Shown: one piece after another, positions 7,992 through 17,281 of the stretch | How positions within the stretch are numbered: position 1 is the stretch's first letter | Layout of the letters: every line of letters begins with the position of its first letter | Source: Geobacteraceae bacterium | GTDB taxonomy: Bacteria; Desulfobacterota; Desulfuromonadia; Geobacterales; Pseudopelobacteraceae | DNA: 64,000 nucleotides | Assembly (NCBI GenBank): GCA_013336525.1 | Contig: JAAXTM010000002.1 | Location: forward strand, 310,001 to 374,000 | Direction of reading: 5' to 3' | Translations under genes and position numbers: made by a program | The notes under the pieces: model-generated | Told to the model about the DNA's origin: nothing | Databases searched by the model: none | What the model saw: only the letters and a program-made list of their open reading frames with translations

Positions 7992-10244
7992 CTATGGAAC
8001 AACCGCAACCTCTCTAGGGCCGATTCCCACGCCAACGGTAGCAACAGTCGAGTTGTTGCTGGCATCGATAACAGTGAGTGTGCTGCCACTGGTCGTCACA
8101 TAGGCCCGGTTGGTGGCAGGATCCACCGCCACCCCCTGTGGCGATACTCCAACAGGAATGGTGGCAACCACCGTGTTAGTGGTGGTGTCGATCACCGAAA
8201 GCGTATTACTACTGCTGTTCACCACGTAAACCCGATTGGCGCCGGGATTCACCGCCATCCCAAGTGGCCTGATTCCCACGGCAATGGTGGCAACCACTGC
8301 GTTGCTGGTAGTATCGATCACGGAAAGTGTGTTGCTGTTGCTGTTCGCCACGTAGGCCCGGTTAGCGGCGGGAAGCAGCGACACCCCCTGCGGCATGAGC
8401 CCCACGGCAATGGTGGCAACCGCCGTATTACTGGTGGCATTGATAACGGAAAGAGTATTGCTGCTGCCGTTTGTCACATAGACCCGGTTGGCAACGGCAT
8501 TCACCGCTACAGACTGTGGCCCGGTCCCGACGACAATCGTGGCGATCACAACATTGTTAACCGTATCGATTACCGAGAGCGTATTGCTGCTGCTGTTTGC
8601 CACATACGCCCGATTGGTGGAAGGACTCACGGCAATCCCCCTGGGTCCGATCCCCACGCCGATTGTGGCGACGACCGTGTTACTGGTGGTATCAATGACG
8701 GAAAGCGAATTACTGCCGTAGTTCGTTACATAGGCCCTGTTTGCAGCGGCATTCACCGCTACTCCCTGCGGCCCGGTCCCCACTCCGATGGTGGTGACTA
8801 CCGAGTTACTGGCGGTATCGATGACGGAAAGAGTTCCACTGCCATTGTTCGCCACATAGGCGCGGTTAGTCTGGTTAACCGTCAGGGCGGCTGATCCCGA
8901 AATGCCGCCAAAGGTTGCCGTGATGGTGGTTGATCCAGGAGTGGCAGCTGTTACAAGCCCCTTTGTCCCTGCTGTATTGCTTATGGTGGCGATTCCGGAA
9001 TTCCCCGTTCCCCATGTAACCGAGGTTGTCAGGTCCTGAGTGGAGCTGTCCGAGAATGTTCCCGTAGCAGCAAGCTGGAGAGTTGAACCAGCGCCAATGG
9101 TTGGGGATATGGGCGTTACGGAAATGGATACGAGTGATTTTGCCGTCATTGTTGTCGTGCCGGTAATACCCAGAGTTGCAATAATAGAGGTAGAACCGGC
9201 TGCCGTGACTGTTGCCAGCCCCCGTGAACCTGCCGTGTTGCTGATGGTTGCAACACCGCTGTTTGATGAACTCCAGAGTGCCAGCGTCGTCAAGTCCTGT
9301 ACTGAGGCATCCGCAAATGTCCCCACCGCTGTAAACTGCTGGGTTGAGCCGACTACGACGCTCGGGTTGGCGGGTGTAACCGTAATTGAGACCGGACCTT
9401 GCACCGTCAGTGTGGCGGAGCCGGAAACACCGGCAAAGGTCGCGGTAACGGTGACCGAGCCGATTGAAAGGGAAGAGGCGATCCCGCCGGAGTTGATCGT
9501 GGCAATCCCGGTGTTTGATGTACTCCAGATGACGAGCGACGTTACATCCTGAGTGGTACTATTTGACAGCGTGCCCGTTGCCGAGAACTGGTGAGTTGCT
9601 CCAACGGCGATGGTTGGACTTGCGGGGGTAACGGCTATGGATGCTACTGTTGCAGTGGTCAGTGTGGTTGATCCGGAAATACCGGTAAAGGTCGCACTGA
9701 TGGTGGTTTGGCCGGCGGCAGCGGCAGTGGTAATTCCAGCGGCGCTGATGGTAGCAACCGCGGTATCTGAAGAATCCCAGGAAGCCAGATTCGTCAGATC
9801 CTGGGTAACACTGTTCGATAAAGTTCCATTAGCTCTGAATTGCCGAGTGGTTCCGACGATGCTGGTAACGTTCGCGGGTGTTACGGTAATGGAGACCAAC
9901 GCTGCCGATGTGAATGTGGTCGAGCCGGATACATTTCCCGAAGTTGCAGTTATTGTAGTGGAACCTGCGACAACTGCAGTGGCCACCCCCTTCGATCCTG
10001 CCAGATTACTGACAGAGACAACGCCACCATTTGACGAGCTCCACACGACTGATGCTGTCACGTCTTGAACAGTGCCATCAGAAAAGGATCCTGCCGCTCT
10101 TAACTGTGCGGTTGTACCGAGGGCAATACTCGCACTTGACGGAGTTACGGTGATGGCAGTCAGGGTAACGGGAGTGGATTTATTGCCACCACACCCGGTA
10201 AGCACTAAAACCAACATCAGCACAATAAAATATTTAAATTTCAC
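7992..10244 (-). CDS. Lipoprotein with five Big2-type Ig domains and a seven-bladed YVTN beta-propeller
   Basis: The N-terminus is a lipoprotein signal ending in the lipobox LTGC. Residues about 25-460 hold five tandem bacterial Ig-like (Big2) repeats of roughly 85 residues, each starting like SITVTPANP and carrying a W-S-S-N core. Residues about 460-750 hold seven YVTN/NHL-type repeats of about 42 residues (NRAYVANSSSNTLSVID), enough for one seven-bladed beta-propeller. The protein is likely displayed on the cell surface as an adhesion or binding protein; the ligand is unknown. The chosen start is a GTG at 10244 preceded by GGGGG five bases upstream. A TTG four codons upstream (10256) is possible but would overlap that ribosome site. 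Long open frames on the opposite strand are artefacts of the repetitive composition. Confidence 0.82.
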   Translation of the reverse strand: MKFKYFIVLMLVLVLTGCGGNKSTPVTLTAITVTPSSASIALGTTAQLRAAGSFSDGTVQDVTASVVWSSSNGGVVSVSNLAGSKGVATAVVAGSTTITATSGNVSGSTTFTSAALVSITVTPANVTSIVGTTRQFRANGTLSNSVTQDLTNLASWDSSDTAVATISAAGITTAAAAGQTTISATFTGISGSTTLTTATVASIAVTPASPTIAVGATHQFSATGTLSNSTTQDVTSLVIWSTSNTGIATINSGGIASSLSIGSVTVTATFAGVSGSATLTVQGPVSITVTPANPSVVVGSTQQFTAVGTFADASVQDLTTLALWSSSNSGVATISNTAGSRGLATVTAAGSTSIIATLGITGTTTMTAKSLVSISVTPISPTIGAGSTLQLAATGTFSDSSTQDLTTSVTWGTGNSGIATISNTAGTKGLVTAATPGSTTITATFGGISGSAALTVNQTNRAYVANNGSGTLSVIDTASNSVVTTIGVGTGPQGVAVNAAANRAYVTNYGSNSLSVIDTTSNTVVATIGVGIGPRGIAVSPSTNRAYVANSSSNTLSVIDTVNNVVIATIVVGTGPQSVAVNAVANRVYVTNGSSNTLSVINATSNTAVATIAVGLMPQGVSLLPAANRAYVANSNSNTLSVIDTTSNAVVATIAVGIRPLGMAVNPGANRVYVVNSSSNTLSVIDTTTNTVVATIPVGVSPQGVAVDPATNRAYVTTSGSTLTVIDASNNSTVATVGVGIGPREVAVVP

Positions 10245-10298
10245 AAAGGCCCCCAATCCATATATGAAGTGATGATAACTGCCAAATTGGGTCTGATA

Positions 10299-12863
10299 CT
10301 ATCCCCAGATTAAATAACCGGGCTCATAAATATTACCGAGAATCGGATGGTGCGGAATTATACGCAACATAAATCCATGCCGACCGCAGAAACGACATTC
10401 AAAGAGTCCACCGAATTGATAAACTCCCCCTCCCAAATCGTTTTTCATCTCCAGAATTACGGTTTCGCCACCTTGGATATTGCCGGTAGAATCGAGCACC
10501 CCGAAATACCCCTCAACCGATACATGGCCAGCAGGAATATTCCCAAGCGCTATCCTGGCTGAAACCGGAACCAGACTGCCGACCGCAACAGCATCTGCTG
10601 CCTGCGCCTCGGCCTGCTCGATGCGTACCTGCGACCAGGCCTTGAAAAGGCCCTCTTTCCAGCGAGCCAGATCAAGCGCCAATGCCAGATCGTCATCAAC
10701 AAAGCGTTTCCACTGAGTATATGAAGGGAGGTAGGCGTGTCCAGCGTACTCCTGCACCATACGGTCGGTGGAAAAAACCGGACAGAGACTCTGCATTGAA
10801 GCCTTCATCGTGGCAATCCATGAACGCGGAACGCCGTCACTCCCCTGTTCATAGAAATGCGGAATGACCTCTTTTTCCAGAAGATCATACAGGGCACGCC
10901 CTTCGACCTGATTCTGGTATTCGATGTCATCGTAAACTTCACCCTTACCGATCGCCCAGCCATTGTTCCCCTGATACCCTTCACACCACCAGCCGTCAAG
11001 AACGCTTAAATTGAGGCCGCCGTTGAAAGCGACCTTCATACCGCTGGTACCACTCGCTTCCATCGGCCGCAGCGGGGTATTGAGCCAGACATCGACCCCC
11101 TGTACCAGATGGCGGGCAACTTCCATGTCGTAATCCTCGATAAAGACTATACGGTGGCGGAATCGCTCCTGATGCGCGGCCTGGACAATCTGGCGAATCA
11201 GCTCTTTCCCTTCCTGATCCTGTGGATGGGCTTTGCCGGCAAACACAAACTGCACCGGCATTGCCGGATTGTTGAGTATGCGGGCCAGGCGATCCTGATC
11301 GCGCAACAGCAGTGTTCCACGCTTATACGTAGCAAAGCGACGGGCAAAGCCGATTGTCAGCACCTCAGGATCGAGAACCTCCTCAGCCGTAGCGATCTCC
11401 TTGGTCGTTGCTCCAACCTTGATCAGTTGTTCCTTGAGTCGTTTACGGGCAAAGTCAACCAGCTTCTCACGACAGCTCTGACGTGCCCGCCATAGTTCTG
11501 CATCAGGGATTTTAGCGATCCGGCGCCAGACTGAATGGTCGGTCGGGTCCTCAAGCCAGCGGGTTCCCAGATATCGTATCAAAAGGCTGGCCATATGGTT
11601 CGACATCCAGGTGCGGCTATGAACACCATTGGTGACTGAGCTCAGCGGCAGCTGCTCTACCGGCAGTTCAGGCCAGAGGTTTTTCCACATATTGCGAGAA
11701 ACTTCACCATGCAGCTGGCTAACACCATTGGCATGCCCGGCCAGCTTAAGTGCCAGAACCGCCATGCAAAAGGTTTCCTGCCGGTTTTTCGGGTTCTGGC
11801 GTCCCAAGCCGACAAACTCGTCATGGCTGATTCCAAGCGACGTGAAATAGCTGGTGAAATATTTATCGAGCAGCTCCGGCGCAAAGTGGTCTATGCCCGC
11901 CTCAACCGGGGTATGTGTAGTAAAAATATTACCGGCGCGAACGATCTCGCGAGCCTCGTTGAAGCGGAGACCCCGCTTCTCCATCAGCAGACGGATGCGT
12001 TCCAGCGCCAGAAAAGCGGCATGCCCCTCGTTCATGTGACAGACATTGGGAATGATGCCCAACAGGCGCAGAGCCCGAATGCCACCGATGCCGAGCAGAA
12101 TTTCCTGGATCATGCGCATCTCTTTATCGCCAAAATAGAGCTGGGCGGTAATCAGACGATCTTCCGGACTGTTATCCTCCAGATTTGTATCAAGCAGATA
12201 GAGCGGCACACGCCCGACCTGGACCCGCCAGATGTTAACCTTGAACCTGCGCGGTCCAAACTCGAGTCCGAAGGATAGCGGCACGCCGTTTTCGTCACGT
12301 TCCAGGGTCAGCGGCAAATTATAAAAGTCATTCTCCGGGTAATATTCCTGCTGCCACCCCTCGTTATTGAGGTACTGGCGGAAGTACCCCTGCCGATAGA
12401 GCAGGCCGACACCGACCAGCGGCAATCCAAGGTCGGAAGCCGATTTGAGGTGGTCACCGGCTAGAATGCCAAGACCGCCGGAATAGATAGGCAGCGACTC
12501 ATGCAGGCCAAACTCCATCGAGAAATAGGCAATTTTCATACCTGAGGAGCCATTGCACGTTTTTTGAAACCAGGTTTTTGCCTCAAGATAGCCATTCAGC
12601 TTTTCATCCACCAGCTTGAGATGCTCCATGAAACCTTCATCACTTTTCAGTGCCTCCAGCGTCGTCTGTTGCAGGATTCCAAGCATTTCCACCGGATTAT
12701 GGCGGGTGGATTTCCAAAGGTCCGGATCCAGCCGACGAAAAAGGTTGGTAGCATCCGGCTCCCAACACCACCAGAGGTTGTAAGCAACCCGTTGCAGCGA
12801 GGTCAATTCGTCAGTCAGTGAAGGAACAACAGTGAATTTATGCAACATTTTGGTGAAGTCCAC
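10299..12863 (-). CDS. glgP: Alpha-glucan (glycogen) phosphorylase
   Basis: An 854-residue GT35 family phosphorylase that releases glucose-1-phosphate from glycogen or maltodextrin. The N-terminus (about 1-120, LQRVAYNLWWCWEPDA) is the DUF3417 extension typical of the bacterial/archaeal phosphorylase subgroup. FSMEFGLHESLPIYSGGLG and the pyridoxal-phosphate region EASGTSGMKVAFNGG with its lysine are intact. A C-terminal extension of about 150 residues follows the catalytic core. It stands alone between the lipoprotein gene and the Bro-N gene, so no operon partner is visible. The phosphohexomutase at 3931 could use its product, but the genes are 5 kb apart and not obviously co-regulated. Confidence 0.93.
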   Translation of the reverse strand: MDFTKMLHKFTVVPSLTDELTSLQRVAYNLWWCWEPDATNLFRRLDPDLWKSTRHNPVEMLGILQQTTLEALKSDEGFMEHLKLVDEKLNGYLEAKTWFQKTCNGSSGMKIAYFSMEFGLHESLPIYSGGLGILAGDHLKSASDLGLPLVGVGLLYRQGYFRQYLNNEGWQQEYYPENDFYNLPLTLERDENGVPLSFGLEFGPRRFKVNIWRVQVGRVPLYLLDTNLEDNSPEDRLITAQLYFGDKEMRMIQEILLGIGGIRALRLLGIIPNVCHMNEGHAAFLALERIRLLMEKRGLRFNEAREIVRAGNIFTTHTPVEAGIDHFAPELLDKYFTSYFTSLGISHDEFVGLGRQNPKNRQETFCMAVLALKLAGHANGVSQLHGEVSRNMWKNLWPELPVEQLPLSSVTNGVHSRTWMSNHMASLLIRYLGTRWLEDPTDHSVWRRIAKIPDAELWRARQSCREKLVDFARKRLKEQLIKVGATTKEIATAEEVLDPEVLTIGFARRFATYKRGTLLLRDQDRLARILNNPAMPVQFVFAGKAHPQDQEGKELIRQIVQAAHQERFRHRIVFIEDYDMEVARHLVQGVDVWLNTPLRPMEASGTSGMKVAFNGGLNLSVLDGWWCEGYQGNNGWAIGKGEVYDDIEYQNQVEGRALYDLLEKEVIPHFYEQGSDGVPRSWIATMKASMQSLCPVFSTDRMVQEYAGHAYLPSYTQWKRFVDDDLALALDLARWKEGLFKAWSQVRIEQAEAQAADAVAVGSLVPVSARIALGNIPAGHVSVEGYFGVLDSTGNIQGGETVILEMKNDLGGGVYQFGGLFECRFCGRHGFMLRIIPHHPILGNIYEPGYLIWG

Positions 12864-12896
12864 GGGGATTCTCCTCTCAGTCTCCAGCTCGTCGGT

Positions 12897-13739
12897 TTAC
12901 TTAATATTTTTAGGGCGCGGCAATTTGCCAGGCGGCAGAAAATTATCACCAGAAACCACTGATTTGCCGGTCTTGACCTCCAGCGCCTTACGCGCCTGCT
13001 TGGCAATTGCGCCGCCTTCCTTTGCCGCTACCTTGTTTTTGGCCATCCCGGTTGCGTCATCCGTCTCGGCGATCTGGCGCGTTGATAACTCCGCCAGCGC
13101 AGTGAAAATAAGCTCTGCCTCGCTCATATGGTCGCGCAGATTCTGGCTCTGCAACCCCTTCATCTCCTTGTGATCCTTCACACTCACCCCTGACCATTCC
13201 TGATGAATGATGTTGGTAAGAATTGCGAATTCCTCACCTTTCTTGATCTCGTGATCCGCCCAGTAATCGGTCAGCTTGTTGCGCGTTTCCTGCCCGGTCA
13301 TGCGCTGCTGAATCCACTTCTCACTGCGTCCGTGCTTCTGCCAGGTTTCGCGGGCACGATCCAACGACAACGCAGGATCAGCCATTTCCTGCATGCGCTC
13401 ATAGCCCACTTTCGCCAACCAGAGTTTGATCGGCTCCGCCTTCGGGCTGGGTACGGATTGAACCAGACGAAGCAGGGTTTCGGCTGTGGCCACGTCGGTG
13501 AGGCGTTGTTTGCCGTCATCAGCGGTCATTTTCAACTGGTGACAATTTGTCACCAGTTGGCTGCCTTCCTTCCCCAGCCGCTCTTTCAGTTTGTTCCAGT
13601 ACTTACGCGCTATCTGAAAATCTGTTTGCTGGGTCAGCACCTGAATGATATCCACCACAGAGAACCACCAGATTTCGGTTTTCTCGTCATAGACACGGCG
13701 AATTTCGTGAGTTTCAAAAATAGCTGGTTGGATTTTCAT
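12897..13739 (-). CDS. Bro-N domain protein (phage antirepressor-like)
   Basis: A 280-residue protein starting MKIQPAIFETHEIRR, preceded by GGAG eight bases upstream; an in-frame upstream start at 13799 lacks such a site. Residues about 3-105 match the Bro-N DNA-binding domain (IWWFSVVDIIQVLT, then KLKERLGKEGSQLVTNCHQL). The remainder is a helical segment with a basic C-terminus. Bro-N proteins are common in phages and mobile elements, often as antirepressors, but many sit alone in chromosomes with unknown roles. Immediate neighbours are glgP and an AT-rich lipoprotein, so this looks like a small accessory patch. The coding region contains a perfect 27-base palindrome (13533-13559). Confidence 0.75.
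   Translation of the reverse strand: MKIQPAIFETHEIRRVYDEKTEIWWFSVVDIIQVLTQQTDFQIARKYWNKLKERLGKEGSQLVTNCHQLKMTADDGKQRLTDVATAETLLRLVQSVPSPKAEPIKLWLAKVGYERMQEMADPALSLDRARETWQKHGRSEKWIQQRMTGQETRNKLTDYWADHEIKKGEEFAILTNIIHQEWSGVSVKDHKEMKGLQSQNLRDHMSEAELIFTALAELSTRQIAETDDATGMAKNKVAAKEGGAIAKQARKALEVKTGKSVVSGDNFLPPGKLPRPKNIK
13533..13559. repeat. Perfect 27-base palindrome inside the Bro-N gene
   Basis: CAACTGGTGACAA (13533-13545) and TTGTCACCAGTTG (13547-13559) are exact reverse complements around a single base, within the sequence coding SQLVTNCHQL. It could be an operator for the Bro-N protein itself. Confidence 0.75.
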
Positions 13740-13858
13740 TGTTCGGCTCCTTACAGACTCCGAAATCTCGTCGAAACGGCTTGGAAGAACACCTGCCATC
13801 TTTTGGGCGGGTGCTTCTTTCTAGTTGGGCACCACTATTACGTCAGATTTTCAAATAT

Positions 13859-14347
13859 TTACTTCTGATTTAATATCTTCGCCTTTTGTTGTTCGAATTC
13901 GTCTTTTGTAATAGTTCCATTATCAAGCAGCTTTTTTAAGTTCGTAAGTTTTATGAAGATTTGATCTTCAAAACTTTGAGTATTAGGGTTCGATATACAT
14001 ATAAATTCTAACTCCGCTCTTGGAAAACATCCGGGATAAGAAATCACCGGAGTACGGGTTACTTTGAGAACTTTTAAAGATTTGCCCAAATTTGAACAAT
14101 AGGTAAGTGATTGCTGTTCCATATCTCCAATAAGTGCGCTTGGAGCAACAAAGCCTGTAGCTCCTTGCTCGTAAATTCTATAAGATTTACTGCCACTTGA
14201 GTCTTCCACCTTTTTTTCTACAAAAAAAGGGCAATTCGCGTCTTCAAATATAGATGCACTGTCTTTAGCAACTAAAACACCTGAATCCTTTGCACAGCCA
14301 TATAGGCAAAAAGATGTAATTATCATAAGTGCAATTTTTGTTTTCAT
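13859..14347 (-). CDS. Small lipoprotein with C-terminal SHOCT-like motif
   Basis: A 162-residue protein with an N-terminal lipoprotein signal (MKTKIALMIITSFCLYGC) whose cysteine C18 would be lipidated. Six further cysteines in the exported part could form disulphides. The last 30 residues (LTNLKKLLDNGTITKDEFEQQKAKIL) resemble the SHOCT oligomerisation motif found at the ends of many prokaryotic proteins. The middle region is not recognised. Base composition is visibly AT-richer than the flanking secretion and phosphorylase genes, which suggests recent acquisition. The start has a GGAG site. A perfect inverted repeat lies just upstream (14378-14413). Function unknown. Confidence 0.65.
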   Translation of the reverse strand: MKTKIALMIITSFCLYGCAKDSGVLVAKDSASIFEDANCPFFVEKKVEDSSGSKSYRIYEQGATGFVAPSALIGDMEQQSLTYCSNLGKSLKVLKVTRTPVISYPGCFPRAELEFICISNPNTQSFEDQIFIKLTNLKKLLDNGTITKDEFEQQKAKILNQK

Positions 14348-14377
14348 TTGATCTCCATTTATTTTGCCAACTCGTTA

Positions 14378-14413
14378 TTCATCTGTTCACGACCGCATGC
14401 GTGAACAGATGAA
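14378..14413. repeat. Perfect 14-base inverted repeat upstream of the SHOCT lipoprotein gene
   Basis: TTCATCTGTTCACG (14378-14391) and CGTGAACAGATGAA (14400-14413) are exact reverse complements around ACCGCATG. It lies between the lipoprotein start (14347) and the gspF stop (14512). It could be a gspF terminator stem, though without T tract, an operator, or an end of a small mobile insert. Confidence 0.75.
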
Positions 14414-14511
14414 CTTCCCAAATAAAATATTTATTCGGTAAAACTTCAGCTCATCGACTTGATAAACAGAAGTAATTTTTTCCAGGCTGGAATGCCATGC
14501 GTTGGCTCCAG

Positions 14512-15723
14512 TTACTTGATCAACTGATTCAATTCAAATATCGGCAGCAATACCGCCAACACCACGATGCCGACCGCCACACCCATTGCCAGAACCAGCA
14601 GCGGCTCCATCAGCCCCATCAACTTTGTTAAACGGGAGCTGAACTCCCGCTCGTAGGCAACACCGGCCTTTACCAGCATACCTTCCAGGTTGCCGCTCTT
14701 CTCCCCGACACCTACCAAGTGTACCAGAAGAGGTGGAAAAAGCGGGCTCTTCTTCAGACTTCCGGACAGACTCCCCCCCTGAGCAACATCCTCCATGACA
14801 CCACGCAGAAAAATGCGGTAGACCCGGTTGACAACAACCTCTCCGGTGATTTCCAAAGCTTTCATAATCGGCACCCCGCTGGAAAGGAGCAGACCCAGAA
14901 CACGGGCAAAGCGGGAGAGAATAAGGCGTTGCAGCATGCCACCGGCCATAGGAATCCGAAGCAGCAGATTGTCCCGTTTCAGGCGCAGGTCGTCGCGCTT
15001 CATTGCTTTGCGATAAAGTGGAACCGAGGCGATAATCAGGGCGGTGGGGATCCACCAGTACCCCTGGAGAAAATGACTGACTTTAATCAGGATGATAGTG
15101 ATCAGCGGGAGGGAGGCTTTGCTGTCTTCAAAAATTGTCACGATGCGGGGGATAACAACCGTGAGGAGGAAGAGCATAACTCCTCCCCCAACGAATACCA
15201 TCAGGATCGGATAGGCGAGCGCAGAGGCAACTTTGCTCCGGACCTGTTCCTGCTCCTCCAGAAAATCTGCCAGCCTCTCCAGCACTGCATCAAGAGCGCC
15301 GCCAGCCTCACCTGCCGCCACCATGCTGACATAACTTTCACCGAAGATATCCGGTTCGGCCGCCAGTGCCCGTGACAATGAAGCCCCTTCGGCTATGCGT
15401 TCCTTTACACGGACCAGAGCCTGACGGAGGAGTCCGCTTTCCTCCTGCTCGCAGAGCGAGCCCATCGCTTCGAAAAGGGGGATAGATGATGCAACAAGGG
15501 TGGCAAGGCGACGGGTGAAGAGTGAAAGTTCATCGGCAGGAACACCGCGACGGAAGGAGAAGGAACCGGAGCTCCCTTGGGCGCCACCCTCCTCTACCAC
15601 TTCACGCGGCAGCAGTCCCTTCGCTTTAATCTGCTGCATCGCCTGCCGTTCTGAATCGGCCTCGACAGTGCCGGAGACTGAAGAGCCGGTGGTGCTGTAG
15701 GCTTTATAGCGGAACGTCGGCAT
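14512..15723 (-). CDS. gspF: Type II secretion inner-membrane protein GspF
   Basis: A 403-residue polytopic protein that forms the inner-membrane platform of the type II secretion (or type IV pilus-like) machine and couples the GspE ATPase to pseudopilus assembly. It begins MPTFRYKAYSTTG, the classical GspF/PilC N-terminus, and contains two copies of the T2SSF domain (about 70-190 and 270-395), each with hydrophobic segments; the last membrane span ends the protein (VAVGIVVLAVLLPIFELNQL). An upstream in-frame ATG at 15798 would add 25 unrelated residues and was rejected. The gene overlaps gspE by 20 bases. No pseudopilin gene follows, which is unusual. Confidence 0.92.
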   Translation of the reverse strand: MPTFRYKAYSTTGSSVSGTVEADSERQAMQQIKAKGLLPREVVEEGGAQGSSGSFSFRRGVPADELSLFTRRLATLVASSIPLFEAMGSLCEQEESGLLRQALVRVKERIAEGASLSRALAAEPDIFGESYVSMVAAGEAGGALDAVLERLADFLEEQEQVRSKVASALAYPILMVFVGGGVMLFLLTVVIPRIVTIFEDSKASLPLITIILIKVSHFLQGYWWIPTALIIASVPLYRKAMKRDDLRLKRDNLLLRIPMAGGMLQRLILSRFARVLGLLLSSGVPIMKALEITGEVVVNRVYRIFLRGVMEDVAQGGSLSGSLKKSPLFPPLLVHLVGVGEKSGNLEGMLVKAGVAYEREFSSRLTKLMGLMEPLLVLAMGVAVGIVVLAVLLPIFELNQLIK

Positions 15724-17281
15724 AATCGTCCTGGGTAACGCGCAGAACCTCTTCGATAGTGGTGATTCCGGCGGCGGCGCGAGCGATGCCGTCATCACGC
15801 AGCGTCTTCATGCCGTGCGCAACCGCATATTCCTTGATCTCTCCGGCATGGGCGCGGCGGATGATCATCGAGCAGAGTTCCTGATCGATCGGCATGATTT
15901 CATAGATGGCGGTTCGCCCCAAAGTACCGAGGCCAAAGCAGGCATCACAGCCACGGCCACGATACAGCTTTTCCGGGAGTGTTACCCCGGCATACTGCTC
16001 TACCGGACGGTACTCTTCGCGGCAATGCGGGCAGATTACCCGTACCAGACGCTGGGCAACAACGGCTGACAGTGAGGATGCGATCATGAACGGTTCAATT
16101 CCCATATCAACGAGACGGGTCACAGCGGTGGCGGCGTCGTTGGTGTGCAGTGTTGAAAGCACCAGATGCCCGGTCAAGCTGGCCTGAATGGCTATTTCAG
16201 CCGTTTCGGCATCACGGATCTCACCGACCATGATGATGTCAGGATCCTGGCGAAGGATGGAGCGAAGCCCACCGGCAAAGGTCAGCTCGATCTTCGGGTT
16301 GACCTGAATCTGGCCGATCCCCCTGATCTGGTACTCGATCGGATCTTCAATGGTGATAATGTTTTTTTCGCTGGAATTTACCTTGTTCAGCGCGGCATAG
16401 AGTGTTGTAGACTTACCGCTTCCGGTCGGGCCGGTTACGAGGATGATGCCGCTCGTCCGGTTCAGCATCCGCTCCAGCGTCCGTACGCCATGTTCTCCCA
16501 GGCCGATGTCAGAAAGGGAGAGAATCCCCTTCTTTTTGTCCAGCAAACGGAGCACGGCACGCTCGCCATAGTAGGTCGGGATGATCGAAACGCGGATATC
16601 GACATCGCGACCGGCGACCCGCACGCGGATACGACCATCTTGAGGCAGGCGTTTTTCAGCAATATTTAGCCCGGCCATGATCTTGATGCGCGAAATCAGC
16701 GCGTCCTGGATAATTTTGGGGGGGGATAGTTTTTCGTAGAGGATACCGTCGATGCGGAAGCGGACCAGAAGATCCCGCTCATAAGGTTCGATATGCACAT
16801 CGCTGACCCGCTCTTTGACCGCTTCCGAGAGGATAGAGTTGAGCAGGCGGATAACCGGAGCTTCATCGGACAGGTCGAGCAGATCCGTGGGGTTGTTCAG
16901 TTCAGTGGCAACGGTGGAGAGGTCTTCCCCCTGCAGCTCCTGCAACACATCAAGTGCTGTCCCGGAAGCACCGGCGTAGACGTGGTTGATCACATCGGCC
17001 AGATGAGGCGCCGGCACCAGTACCGCTTCGATCGGCTTGCCGAACAGCAGACGCAGTTCGTCAAGCTGCAGCATTCCGGCAGCGCTGGCAACGGCAACCC
17101 TGACCATGCCGTCAACTTCGCGTAAAGGTAAAATTGAGTTGGTACGTGCGAACGTGAGTGGCAAAAGAGTCAGAAGCCCGGAATCGACATCCTCCGTCTT
17201 AATCTCAAGCTGATAGTTTATTCCCAGCCTCTCAGCAACAGCCATCAACTCATCAGGGACGTTCACGGCAATGGTACTCAT
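15704..17281 (-). CDS. gspE: Type II secretion ATPase GspE
   Basis: A 525-residue cytoplasmic hexameric ATPase that powers type II secretion. The Walker A loop GPTGSGKSTT lies near residue 283, and the Walker B/His-box region reads RQDPDIIMVGEIRDAETA. A C-terminal zinc motif is formed by CPHC and CDAC, as in the GspE/PilB family. The N-terminal 150 residues are the GspE N1/N2 region that binds GspL. The start codon overlaps the gspD stop (17278-17281) and the end overlaps gspF, so the three are tightly coupled. PilB is the main alternative, but the secretin-first order and GspC argue for GspE. Confidence 0.93.
   Translation of the reverse strand: MSTIAVNVPDELMAVAERLGINYQLEIKTEDVDSGLLTLLPLTFARTNSILPLREVDGMVRVAVASAAGMLQLDELRLLFGKPIEAVLVPAPHLADVINHVYAGASGTALDVLQELQGEDLSTVATELNNPTDLLDLSDEAPVIRLLNSILSEAVKERVSDVHIEPYERDLLVRFRIDGILYEKLSPPKIIQDALISRIKIMAGLNIAEKRLPQDGRIRVRVAGRDVDIRVSIIPTYYGERAVLRLLDKKKGILSLSDIGLGEHGVRTLERMLNRTSGIILVTGPTGSGKSTTLYAALNKVNSSEKNIITIEDPIEYQIRGIGQIQVNPKIELTFAGGLRSILRQDPDIIMVGEIRDAETAEIAIQASLTGHLVLSTLHTNDAATAVTRLVDMGIEPFMIASSLSAVVAQRLVRVICPHCREEYRPVEQYAGVTLPEKLYRGRGCDACFGLGTLGRTAIYEIMPIDQELCSMIIRRAHAGEIKEYAVAHGMKTLRDDGIARAAAGITTIEEVLRVTQDDYADVPL

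Noticed and set aside
7890-8894. Long plus-strand open frame of 334 codons (with others at 9040-9552 and 9610-10068)
   Set aside because: It lies exactly opposite the YVTN/Big2 repeats of the minus-strand lipoprotein; its His/Gly-rich repeats are a mirror of those repeats, and it has no ribosome site.
13824-13830. GTTGGGC resembling an integron attC core next to a lipoprotein cassette-like gene
   Set aside because: No matching partner core with the required spacing and fold lies nearby, and no integrase is present.
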